Assembly (NCBI GenBank): GCA_031216445.1
Contig: CM062208.1
Coordinates: 1,411,501-1,475,500 of the forward strand
Direction: 5' to 3'
Length of the DNA: 64,000 bases
Origin: Lateolabrax maculatus
Lineage: Eukaryota; Chordata; Actinopteri; Acropomatiformes; Lateolabracidae
Position 1 is the first letter of the stretch, and each line of letters opens with the position of its first letter. The translations under genes and the position numbers were made by a program. The notes beneath the pieces were generated by a model that saw only the letters and a program-made list of their open reading frames with translations, had not been told where the DNA came from and did no database searches. Below are positions 1 to 14,149 of this stretch, one piece after another.

Positions 1-1661
1 TGAGGCCGGGGGTTTCTCCTCTTTAGTCCCCTTGCTGCAGCCGTGTGCAACCATATATAAAGACTACCAGCACCATAAAATAATAATTTAACCTAAATTA
101 TAATCCAGATGGTTTGCAGCTAATAATATTGTAGATAGACACAAGGCAGTATGCAAAGATGCAAAGTACTCGGTATTTTCAGTTGGGTTAGGCAGCAATA
201 CTGCAGAAACTTCTTTAAGCATTTGTAATTATTTTCTTGGACTAAAATGATCATTTGATTTGATTTGACAGGTTGGTAACAATAGTCACATATTTTCAGG
301 GTAGTAATGACTTTTGTCATTTGAAATCACTTACAGGACATAAAGAAGCATCTGACAAAAACCTGAGCGAGGGAGGTAAAAGACAGGTGAAGCATCAGAT
401 TAGACACTTGATCCCAAAGCGACGCATCATCTGCTGCGGAGCGAAGTCTGCACTTGAGGTGATTAAACCTGATGAATGAAGAGTGGTTCTGATGTTAAAA
501 GAGATTGTGACAAACTCAGACATCAGTACTTCATATCCATCAGTCATCAGCTTCTCTGCTGTCAGGCTCTGTTAAAGATCTCCTCTCCTGCCTCTCGTGC
601 TTCACGGGGACATTTTACACCCGGTGAGTGAAAACAGCCACAGTCCACAGAGCGGAAACAGCGTTTCACTTCATCAGCCTGCTGACACTTTCATTATGTC
701 GGCTTTATTATCTGGAAAATACCCCGAGTCACTTCTCTGTAAAGAGAGTCGACCTTGTGACATTTAAAAGTTCTGAACTGAATGTCATCCATTCACAGAA
801 AGGCTTCATGAGGTTAAATAGAGAGACAATCAATGTGCATCTTTTTCCACATCTTGTATTAAATGTGTCATTTAATTGTCGAATCTTATGCACACGAAAA
901 GGAAAACCGTTAAATAAAAAGGTGAAATAATGTGAATGAGAGCATTTTAAATTGTTTCCATCCAAACTTTTTAAACAGACAGAAGGACTCAGTAACAGTC
1001 TGTTTCTGCCAGGTGGAGACTGACGACTGAAATCATTTCAACTGGGAATTAAACATAAAAAACAGATCGTGGAGTTGAGTTACTTGTGACTTTGTCTCCC
1101 TGCTGGTTTATAAAAAGACCTCATTTTGAGTTCAACTTGTATCTGTTTTAATTTATCAAACCGTCGTCACCATCATGGTGTCAAGAACCATCAAATGTAG
1201 TTTATTTCATGCCAGTCTGCTGTCTGTATTCTACACCTTCACAGCTCATAAAGACCCGTCAAACACAGTGAGCAGCTCAACAAACTGAATTAGATATATT
1301 CTGGTTTTGTTGGTTCTCAGTTTGTGTGTATTTGTGTGTGTGTGAGACAGAAATGGTTTCAGTCATTTCTTCATTGTTTCTGCAGCTCTGGAGGTTTTCT
1401 CTCCTGTGGTTGAATTGTCTGTAAAATTCTCCTGTTTGGTTCTTTCCTCTGCTTTGAGGTCAGTGCCAGAGCCTTTATTAACACATTTTCTGAATTGTCC
1501 GCCGCCATTTTTCCTAACTATTGACAGAACAGATCCAGTCCTTGACTCAAACACACATATTTTAACACTCACCTTTCTTACGGGACTTTTACAAATACAA
1601 GTTGAAAGAAGACAAAAAAAAAAGCGTATATGAAAAATCTACCAAAAATATATTGAGTAAC

Positions 1662-1687
1662 AACACACACACACACACACACACACA
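1662..1687 (+). repeat. (CA)n microsatellite
   Basis: Thirteen CA units. Confidence 0.97.
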
Positions 1688-2747
1688 TAAACACATGCCT
1701 TCATATACTGTAATATATACACAATAACTGACACGCTCATGCATTTCCAGGAATATTTGATCTTGTTTGTCTTTCTGATCCTAAATCTGCTGAGAACAAA
1801 CAGGTGGCTGACAATAGCTTATTGCAGATTTCAGTATCGTGTTTGCAGGCTGATAATTAACAAGAAACAAAGTATAAAAATACCAAAATACGTTTGAGAC
1901 ATGACTCAGGTAGAAATTAACATTGTCCTAAAGTACCACAGAAAGGGACAGAGCTCTGTGTAGTTGAGAGACAAACAGGCCACAACATTAATCCCATTAT
2001 TATAATCAGGGCTCAATACATGAAACTATAATTCTGAGTAGCGTTAGTGAATTACAGCAGAGGTTAACATAGTTTTACATGTATATATGTACATCAAAGT
2101 CCAGTATGTGTCATGTTTTATACATGTAGGAAATCACAGAGCATGTTGTTTATTGGGAAGAGCAGAGCCAGCAGACGTTATATCCTCAGAGGCTTCTATG
2201 AGGAAACCAATCATAGCAGCCAAACTGCTGATTCTAACACACACACACACGAGTAATATATGTGAACATGCCCTCACAATCCTTACTGTCCCTGTGAGAG
2301 TGTGTTTGAAATAGCAGAACATGAAGCATCTTAACTAGAGGAGGAGAAACATCCCTAACACGGTCCTCATACCGTGTGCTGAGTCTGTCTCCTGACCTTT
2401 CTGAATGTCACAGCGTCTCTGTCTCCGACTGTGAGCAGACACACAAAATTAACTGGTTTCTAATATTCTGTCTCCCTCGTGTATGTCAAGAGGGATGCTA
2501 AATACTTTTTAATATAACGCAACACTGACCTCAGTAATGACCAGAGTTAAATGAGTTGCTCTGTGAAGGTGTGTTCAGAACATGTACGTACTAATCTTTA
2601 ACACAGGAACTTCAAACCGAACCGACTCAATCCGCTTTTAGCTTTTAGTTACTCTGTCTTTAAAAACGAACTACACCCACCAACCACATCCCCGCACCCC
2701 GTCATTGGTGCTCGGCAGGTGGGTTGCACATATCAACAGCATCAGCG

Positions 2748-2958
2748 GCAATAACAGGGCGCGGTGATACAATTGGCAGGTGTAGTTCGGTAGAAAGAAA
2801 ATAGTTCCTACATGAAACTGCTCACAACGAGGCCTGCGGATCATCTTGAGCAGCCGGGTCAGGATTTCCTGAAAGACCCGTTGGTGATGAGTTTTTTTAA
2901 TGTATTTTTTAGCGCTTTAAGCACAACAAGCTGAGTGCCGTCTACCTCCGTTAAAGTA
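2748..2958 (+). mobile_element. Decayed second copy of the TTAA MITE
   Basis: Matches the interior and right arm of the 18027-18343 element in the same orientation, including ATAGTTCCTACATGAAACTG, GGGTCAGGATTTC and an AAGC-rich right arm ending near CCTCCGTTAAAG. The outer end of the right TIR has decayed and the left TIR is not recognisable. Confidence 0.7.
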
Positions 2959-3639
2959 GAGAAAAGGCCGACATCTCCAAAACTATCTAGATGGATAAAC
3001 ATCTCTACAGGCCAGAGGAAAAAAAGTTTTCAACCATCGCAATACAATGCGTGAACGTTTCCAAGTTATGGGAAGTTTTTCTTATTCTTCCCATTCAGCC
3101 AACATTGAATGAATGCAGCATTACAGCCAACGTACACAATGGAGCCGGAACAGAGTCGGATCCTGTGTACATTCTGCACCAAGTTGCAGACTTAAGTTAA
3201 AGATCTGGGCCTTAACTGAGCCACAGTCAGTAGTATTGAGCTCTTGTATGAAGTAGTAAACCTGTAGCCAGGCCTGACAACCCCCCACTGAGCCACATGT
3301 GTCTTCTAGCAGCTCAGGTTGTTTGTATCCTGCAGGTGTGAACATGTGTTTAACTGTCTGCTTGCACAACAGAAACACAGCTGAAAAGGAGCGTGTGCAC
3401 TTCTCTCTCAAAACAGAGATCTGCCAACTTTTATTCGGCTGAATCTGGGCTTCAGATTTCCTCACATTTCACAGAACCGTCTCTGAGCTGATTGTGTGTT
3501 GGGGCTGAAGGATGGGTTCACACTGGCTGCACAGTCGGTGAACACATCCATCAACTGAGACCTGGTGATCATCATGACATTTCACTCCTTTCTATCAGCC
3601 GTGATAGCAGCGTATTACAAGGTTGGTTCACCACTTCAG

Positions 3640-3990
3640 TCCAGACTGAAATATCTCAGAATCTGTTGGATGGATCGGCATGAAACACACATTCATGGTC
3701 TTCAGGGGATGAATCTCACTGACTTTGGCGATCCTCTGACTTTTCCTCTTGTGCCAGGTTCATATTTGTAGTTTTTAGTGAAATTTCTCAACATTCATTA
3801 GATGGAAGTGCCATGAAATGTGGTTCAGATGTTCATGTTCCCCTCAGGATGAACTGTAATAACTTTATTGATCCTCTGACTAGCGCCAGCATCAGGTCTA
3901 CGTTTTAATTTGTCCAATACTTTGCTTTATGATCACGTACCTGCAGAACTAGTGACATTCCCATGAGTCTCAGCTGTACTTGTCCCCGCT
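3640..3990 (+). repeat. Dispersed fish repeat 'CATTCATGGTC..GATGAATC..CTCTGAC'
   Basis: Carries ATTCATGGTCTTCAGGGGAT, CTGACTTTGGCGATCCTCTG, TCATGTTCCCCTCAGGATGA and a GCGCCAGCATCAGGTC block in order. The same blocks recur at 12385-12650 and 29615-29790. It is non-coding and SINE/MITE-like; the family name is not known to me. Confidence 0.75.
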
Positions 3991-4924
3991 GGCAAACAAG
4001 CTGATTGGTTGACCCAATTTCCAGTCGGGGGAACAGGTTTGAAATCAAAAAGTATAAAAGAAAAAGCCATGCGGCGAACACTTCTGAACATGCTTTGACC
4101 ATGAATGACTATCTTCAAGTTCTTCACAACTCCAACATTGTTTTAATTCATAAGGAGATATAATCTCTGCCTCCACCCAGCTGCCAGAGTCCATTGTGTA
4201 GTAATGAAACCATCCCAGTGACCTGCGTCTGAGGGCAAATCACAGAGCTGTATTTTTGGGCTGTGGGCTGAAACCGTTCTGACCTCTGTCACTGGAGTTG
4301 TGACGTTCTTAAAAAGGTTAATTGACGTGTAATTGCGTTCTTCGCACAGAGCCGTGATTCAAGGTGAAGACATCATTGCACCGAATTAATTTACTTATTA
4401 TTTTCCATTCATCATTTCCACTGCTTGTCAAAAACAATGTTAGTCTGAATGGGCCTTTAAACTCTGTGGGTGCCTTGATGTGTCTTTTATCTTCCAGCTT
4501 ATTCGAACATTTTCTTTTATGTTAATTTATCTTTCATAGCGTTGCTTTGCTCTGATGACTGAACGTCTGGATGCCAGAGGGTCTAACAGGCACAAGGACC
4601 AAGGTGGAGCGCCGGGGAAACTAACACTGGAGGGAAATGGAGTGTGACAGTACTGTACTATTAACCAGGAAGGTGGCACACCTTTAATTTTATAATTTGG
4701 AGGTGTGAAAACGACTGAGCGACCCACTCGGGAGGCTCCTGGAGAGGACAGAGTCCCCACTGTGCTCAGGAAGAGGAGGACGTCCTCAGTGACCTGCAGC
4801 AGGTAAGACATCAGCGATCAAAGCTGAACTGTGAAACTGAAGCCTGACTGCCAGCTGCCAAACTGAGCTGCGTTCACAGGCAGCAGGAAACCAGGGAACA
4901 CAAACAACAGGCAACTTTTTGATT

Positions 4925-5000
4925 CACTTTTAAAACTTTATTGCTCCCGAAAGGGAAATTTGTCTTGTAGTCAGGCAAACCATAAAATGCAGTCTTAAAC
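4925..5000 (-). mobile_element. Short LINE/retroelement tail, reverse orientation
   Basis: ACTTTATTGCTCCCGAAAGG followed by GAAATTTGTCTTG is the complement of a CAAATTTCCC..GGGAGCAATAAAG tail seen in fish non-LTR elements. Confidence 0.45.
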
Positions 5001-6149
5001 ATAAGAAAAATACAACGTTAATTTGAACAATATCTAAAACATTAATGTCAAAAAGATCAATTTGGAAGCTTTTTTCATAAAAAAAACAGGGCTGCTCAAC
5101 AAGAGTGTAGCAGCTCCGTCAGGTATTGAGGCACATTAACATGTTGACCTGATGATGATGTGTAGGAGAGTGTGTAGGATTCATCCACTGAGGACCATGA
5201 ACATCTTTACTGGGAATCCATCCGACAGCGCAGGGATGTGATGTGATCTGTCTGGTCCTGCTTGTGATGTCTGTAATAATGTCAGAAATCTGAGTTTTAA
5301 TAAAGTTTCCTGCAGTTGTTTTCAGAACAGCTTCACACCCTCCTCCCCCCCCGTCCCAGTCTCTCCACCTCCCGTCCGCCTCACAGTAACCTCAGCACGT
5401 CCCAGACAGGCTTCCCTTACTGACATGTTGACACTAACTGAAGCTCACAGATTTAAGAAACAATATGTTTCATTCACATCCTGCAGGTTCTGACAGTTTT
5501 GCTCAGTGATCAAAGTCCTGTTTGATGCAGGACTGTCAGCGCACGGTGGATGTCGTTCTGTGCACGACAGAAACAATCCTAATTGGCTTGTATCAACGAG
5601 CTACTGCGATCAGCCGCGGGGGTTTCATTACATTATATAACGTGTGTTTAAATCTTACATTGTCCTCGCTCCGTGTTCCCTCTGCCTGCACAACAACCTG
5701 CACATTGCATATTGTATATCAACAGTGATGCACAGTATTTGGTGATTTCACACATGTGAAAACCACAGTTGTTAATGAATCTGTCAGTGGGTTTGTTTCA
5801 TGTAACCAGGAGACTGTTGATGTGATAAAGACGCTGTATCTTCATCCTGGGCTATTTGTTCCAGTTATATCCCCTGATGTCCTCTACATGCTCTACTGGC
5901 TTTGATTTTATCTTTTTAAAACGTCCCACATGTTGTACTTGTTCTCCTATAATCTCATCATATCCTATCTGCCCCTCAGAATCTTAACTCTGCTGTAACT
6001 TTATATACGTGAAGAGAAGAAGCCAAGCCTGACTTTTATTCTGCTGTTCTTTATGCAAAAAACATTTGAGTTGGGAGGATTTGACTGCTGCAAGATTTTA
6101 CAAAAGAAAAACAACTTAGTGTTCTGGCTGGATTCCAGGTTTTCTCAGC

Positions 6150-6300
6150 AGTTTTGAGGACGGTAATGTCAGTCTGTCGGTCCGCACTGACATATCTGTT
6201 CTACCACTGGGTGGATTGCTGTGACATTTAAGACAGACATTCATGGTCTCCAGAGGAGGAATCCTACTGACTTTGATGATCCTCAGATTTATATATATAT
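6150..6300 (+). repeat. Dispersed fish repeat, fragment
   Basis: TTCATGGTCTCCAGAGGAGG followed by CCTACTGACTTTGATGATCC marks the 5' part of the same family. It is interrupted at 6290 by a short (TA)n run. Confidence 0.65.
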
Positions 6301-8407
6301 ATATATATTTCCACAATGTGAATGTCATCACTGTGTTGATCCTGTCCGCCTCAATCATAGTGAATGGAGACGAATCTGACTCACTGAACCATATCTAGAA
6401 CTTTTCACTGGAGAAAACTGCAGAAATGGAACAAAAAGTAGCCCAAATTATCACAAATACATTTTACCCACTTAGTCAAATAAAAAGTAGTTTTTTCTAC
6501 AGGAAGCAACCTGGAACTGATTTTCCATCCCACCATTATTTTGTGTCATGCTGGTAATAAAGCGCTCGGTCCCCCCCTTCTCTGTCGGTCCTTGATCCCT
6601 CCATGTTGGTGTTTCTCTTCCGGCCACCTTGGCTCGATTCCCTGCAGGCCGACATGTCTCCTCCAGCCCGGTGATTTACAGCATGGCGTCAGGGTCTTCA
6701 GTAACTGAGTCAGACTCTTTCAGACGGGGAGAAAGAAGACAGCTCTGCTCGTTGAACCCATGTCAAGGTTTACACTGCGCCTGCTGCAGTGAATATTCAT
6801 TCACACATAAACAAAGGCAACTAGTTTTAACGAGGTGTTTCGGAGCTTCGAGAGCGAAGCCAAACTCATCATTCATGGCTGTAGATCGCCTGTTGGTCCG
6901 GGCAGGTGGTGAAAGATTTCATGAGCTGACTGACAAGGATCTGGAGAATATTCTCTTAATTATAAGAATCTTTTGGGCTTTGAATAATAACAGCAGAGCA
7001 GCGATGAAGGAGGAAAAGGATATGGTCAGTTAAAGTTAAAGTCAAACTGATTCTTCAGCTATTGTCCTTATTTTCAAATTGTTTTCAGACATTTAGTGGA
7101 AGTTAAGCTCGGAGCTTCTGACTGGGTGTTTCCTCTGGTTGACTGACTGGAGAGATCAGACTGTATATCCTGCAGACTGGTTATTTACAAAATACAACCT
7201 GTGTGAGGACCCGTCGTGCTGTTACATCTTCTATTCTACTTAGAAAGTGGAAACTAGTAATGCACGTTAACTAGACCTCTGAAAACTTACTTGGCAATAA
7301 ACCTGAATCTGATTCAGTAAACGTTCAGCACCTCATCACACTGTGTGTGTGTGCTTTTAAATGGTCAGCTGGATTCTGTTTTATTCACAAGGCCAATTAG
7401 CCCAAGTTTTCCCAGCAGCCATTGCAGCAGCAGACTGAAGGCTGAATAGGGAGTCACCATGACAACCCTCCACAGGACCGGTCACATCAGCATTTACAGC
7501 CTCAAACTTTTGCATCTACTTCACCTCGTCGTCTTCCCTCTCAGCAGCAAAGTGTTTTTTGTCACTTTTCTTGTCAATTAACAAAAATCATCAGAGTTTT
7601 CTTCTTCATTTGTTTTTCTGCTTTTTTCCCTTGATTTCTTTCTTCTACTGATTTTTATCAGTTTAGTCTTTTTCTCTTTGGAGTTCATTTATTCTTCGTG
7701 CTTTTCTGTCTTTGCTCATTTGCTTTGTTTCCTTCTTGCCCTGTTGCTTACTTTCCATCTGTCTTCTCGTCTTTCCTTCTTCCGTCTTTCCTAATGTTTA
7801 ACTGCAATTTTTCCTCCCTGTCTTTCCCTAATTCTCTTCTTCTATCTTTATTTCGTTGTTTCGTTTTCAAACATGTACAGTTTACTGAAAACAGTGTGGT
7901 TCAGCATGAAGCATTGTCGTCATCTGTCAGCCAGCATGTGGGCCTGCTGGATTTTCCAGGGCATTATTCATCTGGACAGGACTGGAAAGGCACAGGCGTG
8001 CGGTAATGCTATGCATTGTGGGTAAACAGGGAGTAACAATGGCTGGATTAATGTAATCTGGTGGTAAATCACAGCAGGAGCTCTGCAGGGAGGAGGAGGA
8101 GGAGGAGGAGGAAACACAGCAGAGGAGCATTTTAGTCCGAACCTGAACTTTCATTTAATCACAGATCAATCAAATCGTGTTGTTTGTGTCAACAATCTGA
8201 CTTCAAAAGTAACATTTCGAGCACACAACTCAAGAAATAAAATGTTTTTTCAATTTCAGAACAATATATGTATCTTTACATTTCTCCGCAGGGATCAAGG
8301 TTTATCTTAACCTACATCATCATTTATTAGTTGATTATATTATTATATTATTTATCTGAATCTACAAAGTAACTACTAACTGAAATAAACTAAATACTTC
8401 ATTTTAA

Positions 8408-8600
8408 ATTCTTGTGATGATGGTTGAAGTCATTTTCCTGTAAAATCATTTCTTGGTTGCAGCTTCTCACATTTGAACGAGTATTTACAGTGTGTATTAG
8501 TACTTTTACTGTAACACAGTATTTACAGTGTGTATTAGTACTTTTACTGTAACAGAGTATTAACAGTGTGTATTATTACTTTTACTGCAGTAAAGGACCT
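8408..8600 (-). repeat. Composite repeat: hAT-like scrap plus 38-bp tandem units
   Basis: 8408-8478 is a diverged copy of the 43789-43972 sequence. It is followed by about 2.9 tandem 38-bp units (8480-8590), each AGTATTTACAGTGTGTATTA plus GTACTTTTACTGTAACA. The unit is the reverse of the GTAAAAGTACTAATA family, in the same relative order as at 56630-57294 (reversed). Confidence 0.75.
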
Positions 8601-8740
8601 GAATACTTCCTCCTCCACTTGTTATTAGGATGCATAAATCCATGTGGAAGACATGACAATAAAGAAACACCATTGTTGTGTTGCAGGGTGGAGCTCAAGT
8701 TAAAATAAACTCAACCAAGACGTCTTCAGTGGATCTCTGT

Positions 8741-8768
<28 letters not shown>
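8741..8768 (+). repeat. (TG)n microsatellite
   Basis: Fourteen TG units. Confidence 0.97.
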
Positions 8769-8773
<5 letters not shown>

Positions 8774-9565
8774 ACGCCTGCCTGTGGGTGTGTGAATGTG
8801 GGTGTGAGAGATTCGGTTTAGCGAAGCGAGCTCTTTCTTTTTTCTCTTCTCGTGTTCATGAGTTGTTTTATTAAAGCACGTCAGTCTGTCCTCCTCTTCC
8901 TCCTCCTCCTCCTCCTCGTCCTGCACCGTCGTCCTCGGATAATAAAAGTCGAGCTGTGTGAAGAGGAGTTTCTCTCTGGGGAAGAAGTACGCTCACATGA
9001 AGAGATGTTCTGATTTAAAAATGCGATAATCAACACTTTAAAATGTCCTTGAGCTTCTTCCAGAAATCTGATTTCACTGAGGACCATTTCCCAGTTTTGA
9101 TTTTAATATTAAGCTCACACTCATCTAAAATATATCTAAAATATATATATAACATCAAAGTCAGAGAAAATGAGGAACTTGAGTTAAGTAACTCAGAAGG
9201 ATTAAAATATAAGCATATGTGTAGAGGCTGCACAGAACGGACTGATGGAGCCAATCATCCAGTGACCAGTGTGTGTGTTCGACATGATTGATGCATTAAC
9301 AATCAATAATAAGAGATCATGAGGAGTCAAGTTGTTTACACTTATAAGCGTCTCCATTGACTGCAGGGAGGCGGTGAAGCACCTGAAGCTGTTTAGTTCC
9401 CAGAGACATCGGAAGAATATATGTGTTTCCAATCGGAATAACAGCCCAGTAAAAAAAAACGCCTCATGTAACCACGTCGGTCAGAAGAGTCTGAAAATAT
9501 TAGTTAGAAAGATATTTTAGTTTCCAACCTTTTACTGTAACATTAACCTGGAAGTCGAGCATCGA

Positions 9566-9567
<2 letters not shown>

Positions 9568-9602
<35 letters not shown>
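9568..9602 (+). repeat. (TG)n microsatellite
   Basis: About seventeen TG units. Confidence 0.97.
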
Positions 9603-9604
<2 letters not shown>

Positions 9605-12003
9605 CTTCTTCTGCTGTTATAATTCCAGCACATTAGACGTTTCACAACTTGTGCGCTCATTGTGCATGTCAGTAAAGTTATATTCTGATTAAATGCTTTG
9701 GTGCGTGTAAACACACGTTAATTTTATTTAACATCCATGTAAACAGTGAAGTTAGAATCTCTAATCAGAACGATTTCCATCGGACTGAAGAATTATGGTC
9801 CATGTGACTGCAGCCGGTGAGTGTTACTGACATGTTACACTGAGGGAGGAGGAAAGATCACAGATGTGATGCATTCACACTTTTATGAGGTCAGGTAGCT
9901 GTCAGATCAACTCAAAACACATAAAGTGACTGGATGTGAAAAACTCCATCCATTACATACCGGCTGCTGCTGATCCTTTGATGAATTTCGACAGTTTCTA
10001 CAGATCCCAGATGAGCTGATTTACTTGTGTAGTTTACATTTGCACTTGATTTAAAGTGTGACAGTGTTGGAATTAATGCAAATACAGTAGAGAGCAACTT
10101 GAGCTGAATGAATTTCTCGTTGGAACAATCGTCTCTGAGCGATGAAGAAGCTCCGGCCGGCACGTCCACGTCACAATGATGAACTCGGCGCTCGGCATCA
10201 ACAGATTCAGTGTGAAGGATGTAGCTGAACCACACATTCAGACGCTGATCAATAAGCCTGCAGAGCCTGAGCGCTGCGGCAGAGATAAAGCATAATCCCT
10301 GTTAGATCTCCTCGGGGGAAGACAGAGAGGAAAGGATCAGGAGAGAGTAAATGAGTGAAATGTTTGGGATCAATCATGTCCTGCCAACAACGCCCTCTGG
10401 TTTATTTTGATATCTGCTTCTCTTCTTGTACTCGATATAAACGTGACCTCGAGGTTCGCCAAGATCCTCAAAGTCCATATTTAACCTTAAGAAGCTTCTG
10501 ATAAACTCATGATACCAGGTACAAAAACAGTTCATCTCACTCTGCCGTATTCACTGAAGTTAAATTCATTTGTTGCATTTGTTGCCTGGAGGAGGATTTA
10601 AATGGAAACCAAAGCCTCAGAAGACGTTCAGACTGATCTTCTGTCATCGACAGAAGTTTGTTTTGTTTGCAGAAGGTTGAGAAATGAGCCCACAGACAAA
10701 AAGCTGCAAGAGGAAAGTGATCAGACACCAGAGAGTAATCTTTAACATTTGTTCAGTGGCTGTGTGAGTTCAGGATGTAATGGAGGCCTGTCACAGAGAG
10801 TCCAGAGAGCAATAACCAGACTGACAGCCAAACAGCTGACGTCACTGTAATCACCTCTTTCTCTTTCTCACGCTGGCAGACGAGCTACGACCGACCCAAA
10901 CTTTTCCATTAGGAGAAACGCTTCCATGAAAATCCAAATCAATACAGTGACAGACTGCTGCAAATATACAGGAACGATGCATCAGAAAGATCCAGACAAC
11001 ACGACGGCAGCTCAAGGCCTCCAGGGGGAGCGCCAAGTGGAACAGCTCGATGTGTGCAGGTGCAGCGTTTTTCTGATGCATTTTTTGATTTTGCATCGTT
11101 TGTGTATATTTGCAGCGTGTTTGCTGTCACTGTATTGGTTTGGCTTTCTGCAGCACGTTTCCGTTGTTGTCGTTTCTGATTTTCATATGTGGTTTTGAAC
11201 TGGCAGACTGCAGGGAACGAATAAAAAGCATGTTTTTCCTCTGACGTCTGTCACATCCACTTCATCATTTTTGACAAACGTATCAGCAGTGAGTCTTGTT
11301 TGTGTCGTCTGTGACACCACCTCTCCCTCTTTCTGTCTCTCATATCTTTTCCTCTCACGCTCTCACCTTCATCGCCTCGTCTTCCCTCGTTGACTTGTTT
11401 TTAATGACCTCCTCACCTCTCCTCCTCTCTTCATTCTGTTCCCTTTTATATCCCCTCATCTAATATACCTCCTCCCTTTATTCAATACATTTTTCCTCTC
11501 TTATTCATCTCCCTCTCCTCTCTTCCTGTGTTCTCCCTCTTTACTCTCTCTGATTTGTAATTAATCCCCTCTTCTGCCTACGCCTATCTCCGGAGGGATT
11601 TGGGAGGAATCCTTTAATTACCCCGTGCTTACTAAAACCACTTAAAAACTAAACTTTTTACTCCCGATAACAACCTCGCCTGAGATGACCGTACCTCAGA
11701 GGAAACGCCTGGAAGGACGTTTTGCCTTTTTATTTATGAACCATGGATGAAAATGTCACCATCTACTCAGTTGACATTATGTTTTAAGGCTTCAAAGTTC
11801 CCCAGGAAGAAAAGTATTTACTAAACGTTGCCCTTAAAAATTCCTCTCTGTGTCTGAGTTTGCCTCATCTGTGTTTTTTTGGTGAGTAAGCCGGAGAGTT
11901 GAGAATATTTAAGTGATTGCCTGTTTGAATAATTTAGGGCTCAAATGGAACAAGCTTAAGAAAGAGGAAATAAGTGTGTATTAAAAGGGTAATGATGTGT
12001 TCT

Positions 12004-12026
12004 GTGTGTGTGTGTGTGTGTGTGTA
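12004..12026 (+). repeat. (TG)n microsatellite
   Basis: About eleven TG units. Confidence 0.95.
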
Positions 12027-12384
12027 GCAGCAGGTGCACCAATCAGAGCAGTCATGCTGACTGACATTTCACAACCGTGATTTGCACACAGAAAGCAGGA
12101 TGGTGGATTATGACCCGCCCAGAGGATTATACATTCAACATCAACACACACTGCCATCAGTTTAGACACCAGGGAGGTTTCACAGGGCGGGGGGTGAAGA
12201 TGATGAGGCGTTATGCATTTAAGTCAACCTAATAATGGTGTAACAAGTGTTGGTTTCTGTTTGTCTGAAAAACATCAGCGATGAGGATCAACTGTGAATG
12301 TGTATTTTTCTTTTTATAACCATGTTGGCGCTGCAGATCTATCTGCCAGAGATAATAAAACATGAGCTCTCAGATTCATCTGGT

Positions 12385-12650
12385 TCCCAGGTCACCAGAG
12401 GATGAACCCCCCTGACTTCGATGAACGTCTGACTTTCCCTCCAGCGCCACCATGAGGTCGACATTTGTATTTTTTGGGAAATGTCTCAACAACTATTGGA
12501 TGGATTGTGATTAAATGTGGTTCAGACGTTCATGTTCCCGTCACGATAAACTGTAATACATTTATTGATCCTTTGACTTTTTATGTAGCGCCATCATCAG
12601 GTCGACATGTTAATGTGTCAGATACTTTGTTTTAGGCTACTAGGTTTTCA
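12385..12650 (+). repeat. Dispersed fish repeat, second copy
   Basis: Shares GCGCCACCATGAGGTCGACA, TCTCAACAACTATTGGATGG, CGTTCATGTTCCC and TAGCGCCATCATCAGGTCGA with the copy at 3640-3990, diverged by substitutions and small indels. Confidence 0.75.
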
Positions 12651-12861
12651 CCAACATCCTCAATTGGCAAAAAGGTCCTTCTTTTCCAAAATGTCTTTAC
12701 TCTCTAAAAATGTCCCCGTAAGGTCTTTAATCCTACTCGGTCCTCACAAAGACAGAAGGAATGTACACAGATACACGTGTTGTTGACCTCTGACGAAGAA
12801 ACAAATATTCATAATGTGTCATTCAGGCTCAGATGATCCTACTCTGTAATTACCGGTACTC

Positions 12862-12963
12862 TGTGTGTGTGTGTGTGTGTGTTTGGTGTGTAGTGTGTGT
12901 TTGGTGTGTAGTGTGTGTGTGTGTGTGTGGTGGTGGTGTGTGTGTGTGTGTGTGGGGTGTGGT

Positions 12964-13007
<44 letters not shown>

Positions 13008-13205
13008 TGGTGTGGTGTGTGTGTGTGTGTGTGTGTGGTGTGGTGGTGTGTGTGTGTGTTGTGTGTGTTTGTGGTGTGTTGTGTGTGTGTGTGTGGTGGT
13101 GTGTGTTTGTGTGTGTGTTGTGTGTGTGTGTGTGTTTGTGTATGTGGTGGTGTGTGTGTGTGTGTGTGTGTATGTGTTGGTGTGTGTGTATGTGTGTGTG
13201 TGTGT
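12862..13205 (+). repeat. Long compound (TG)n array
   Basis: About 345 bp of TG dinucleotides interrupted by TGGTGG, TTGTG and TATG variants. The frames read from it (C/V on plus, H/T on minus) are low complexity and not genes. Confidence 0.98.
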
Positions 13206-14149
13206 ACAACAGCTCTTGGCTTGTGCTATTTTAAACAGCAGAAGACAGATGGGGCAAAGATAAATTCTTCACAAAGACAAATTGGATGGTTGGACAGTAC
13301 TCGCTGTGGGCGAATCAGATTAGCGCAATATCAGACTTTTTTCATCACAAGCTCCAGCTCGTGCATGTGCTGCTCCAAATTTATTTCAGCCTGCAAATGA
13401 ATCATTAATGAAGCAAAGAAGAATAAGGTTATTTTAGTAAAAAGCAGTGGTGTAGGGGGGCGGTGCGCTCTCTTTTTGGTGAGGGAAAGGACATTTTGTT
13501 GTTTGTGATGCAGAAATAACTGACTCAGTTTTCTTTCCTCTGTCTCGGCCCGACATTAGTCTTTATGACGCCAAAGTTAGTCCAGAAATAATATATATAT
13601 TCATTTTCAGGAACATTAGGCTGCTAACCGGCACAAACCAACAACATGACCACAGTCATTAACGTCACAGCCAACAAAGTGAAGATGCAGTCTGTGTTTG
13701 TACTGTACGATACCACAGGTTTGAGTCTGGCTCGTAATCTGGGTTTGGGGTTGGTCGAAATCCAATACCTGAGGTTTGGTAACAATACCACAACAGGATT
13801 CTTTTTGACATCTTACTTTGAGGAATATTAGAAGAACTAAACTCCAGTTTAAGGGGACAATAACTTTTTAGCCAGTTAGCTGACAACTACAATATCAGTA
13901 TCCAAAACCAAACCAAGTTTTATAAAGTTTATGCATTTACACTTTTGCAGACATCTGACCACAATGCAATCTGATTTCAGTCTGTTTCTGATGCTTCTTG
14001 GCTGCATTCATCTGCTCACATTAGCTATGAGATCCACCCGAGACACACGACCTGACTCAGTGTCAGCTGGGTCAAAGTCGGCATATGTTGACTTCTGCTG
14101 CTTCAGTTTTCACTTCAGTTTTGAAAAATCTGTCTCTTGTCGTGGTGGA

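Noticed and set aside
6629..7033. 134-codon plus-strand frame as a possible neighbouring-gene exon
   Set aside because: No family resemblance and no clear codon bias.
12833..13400. Cys/Val-rich and His/Thr-rich frames over 100 codons
   Set aside because: Translations of a (TG)n array.
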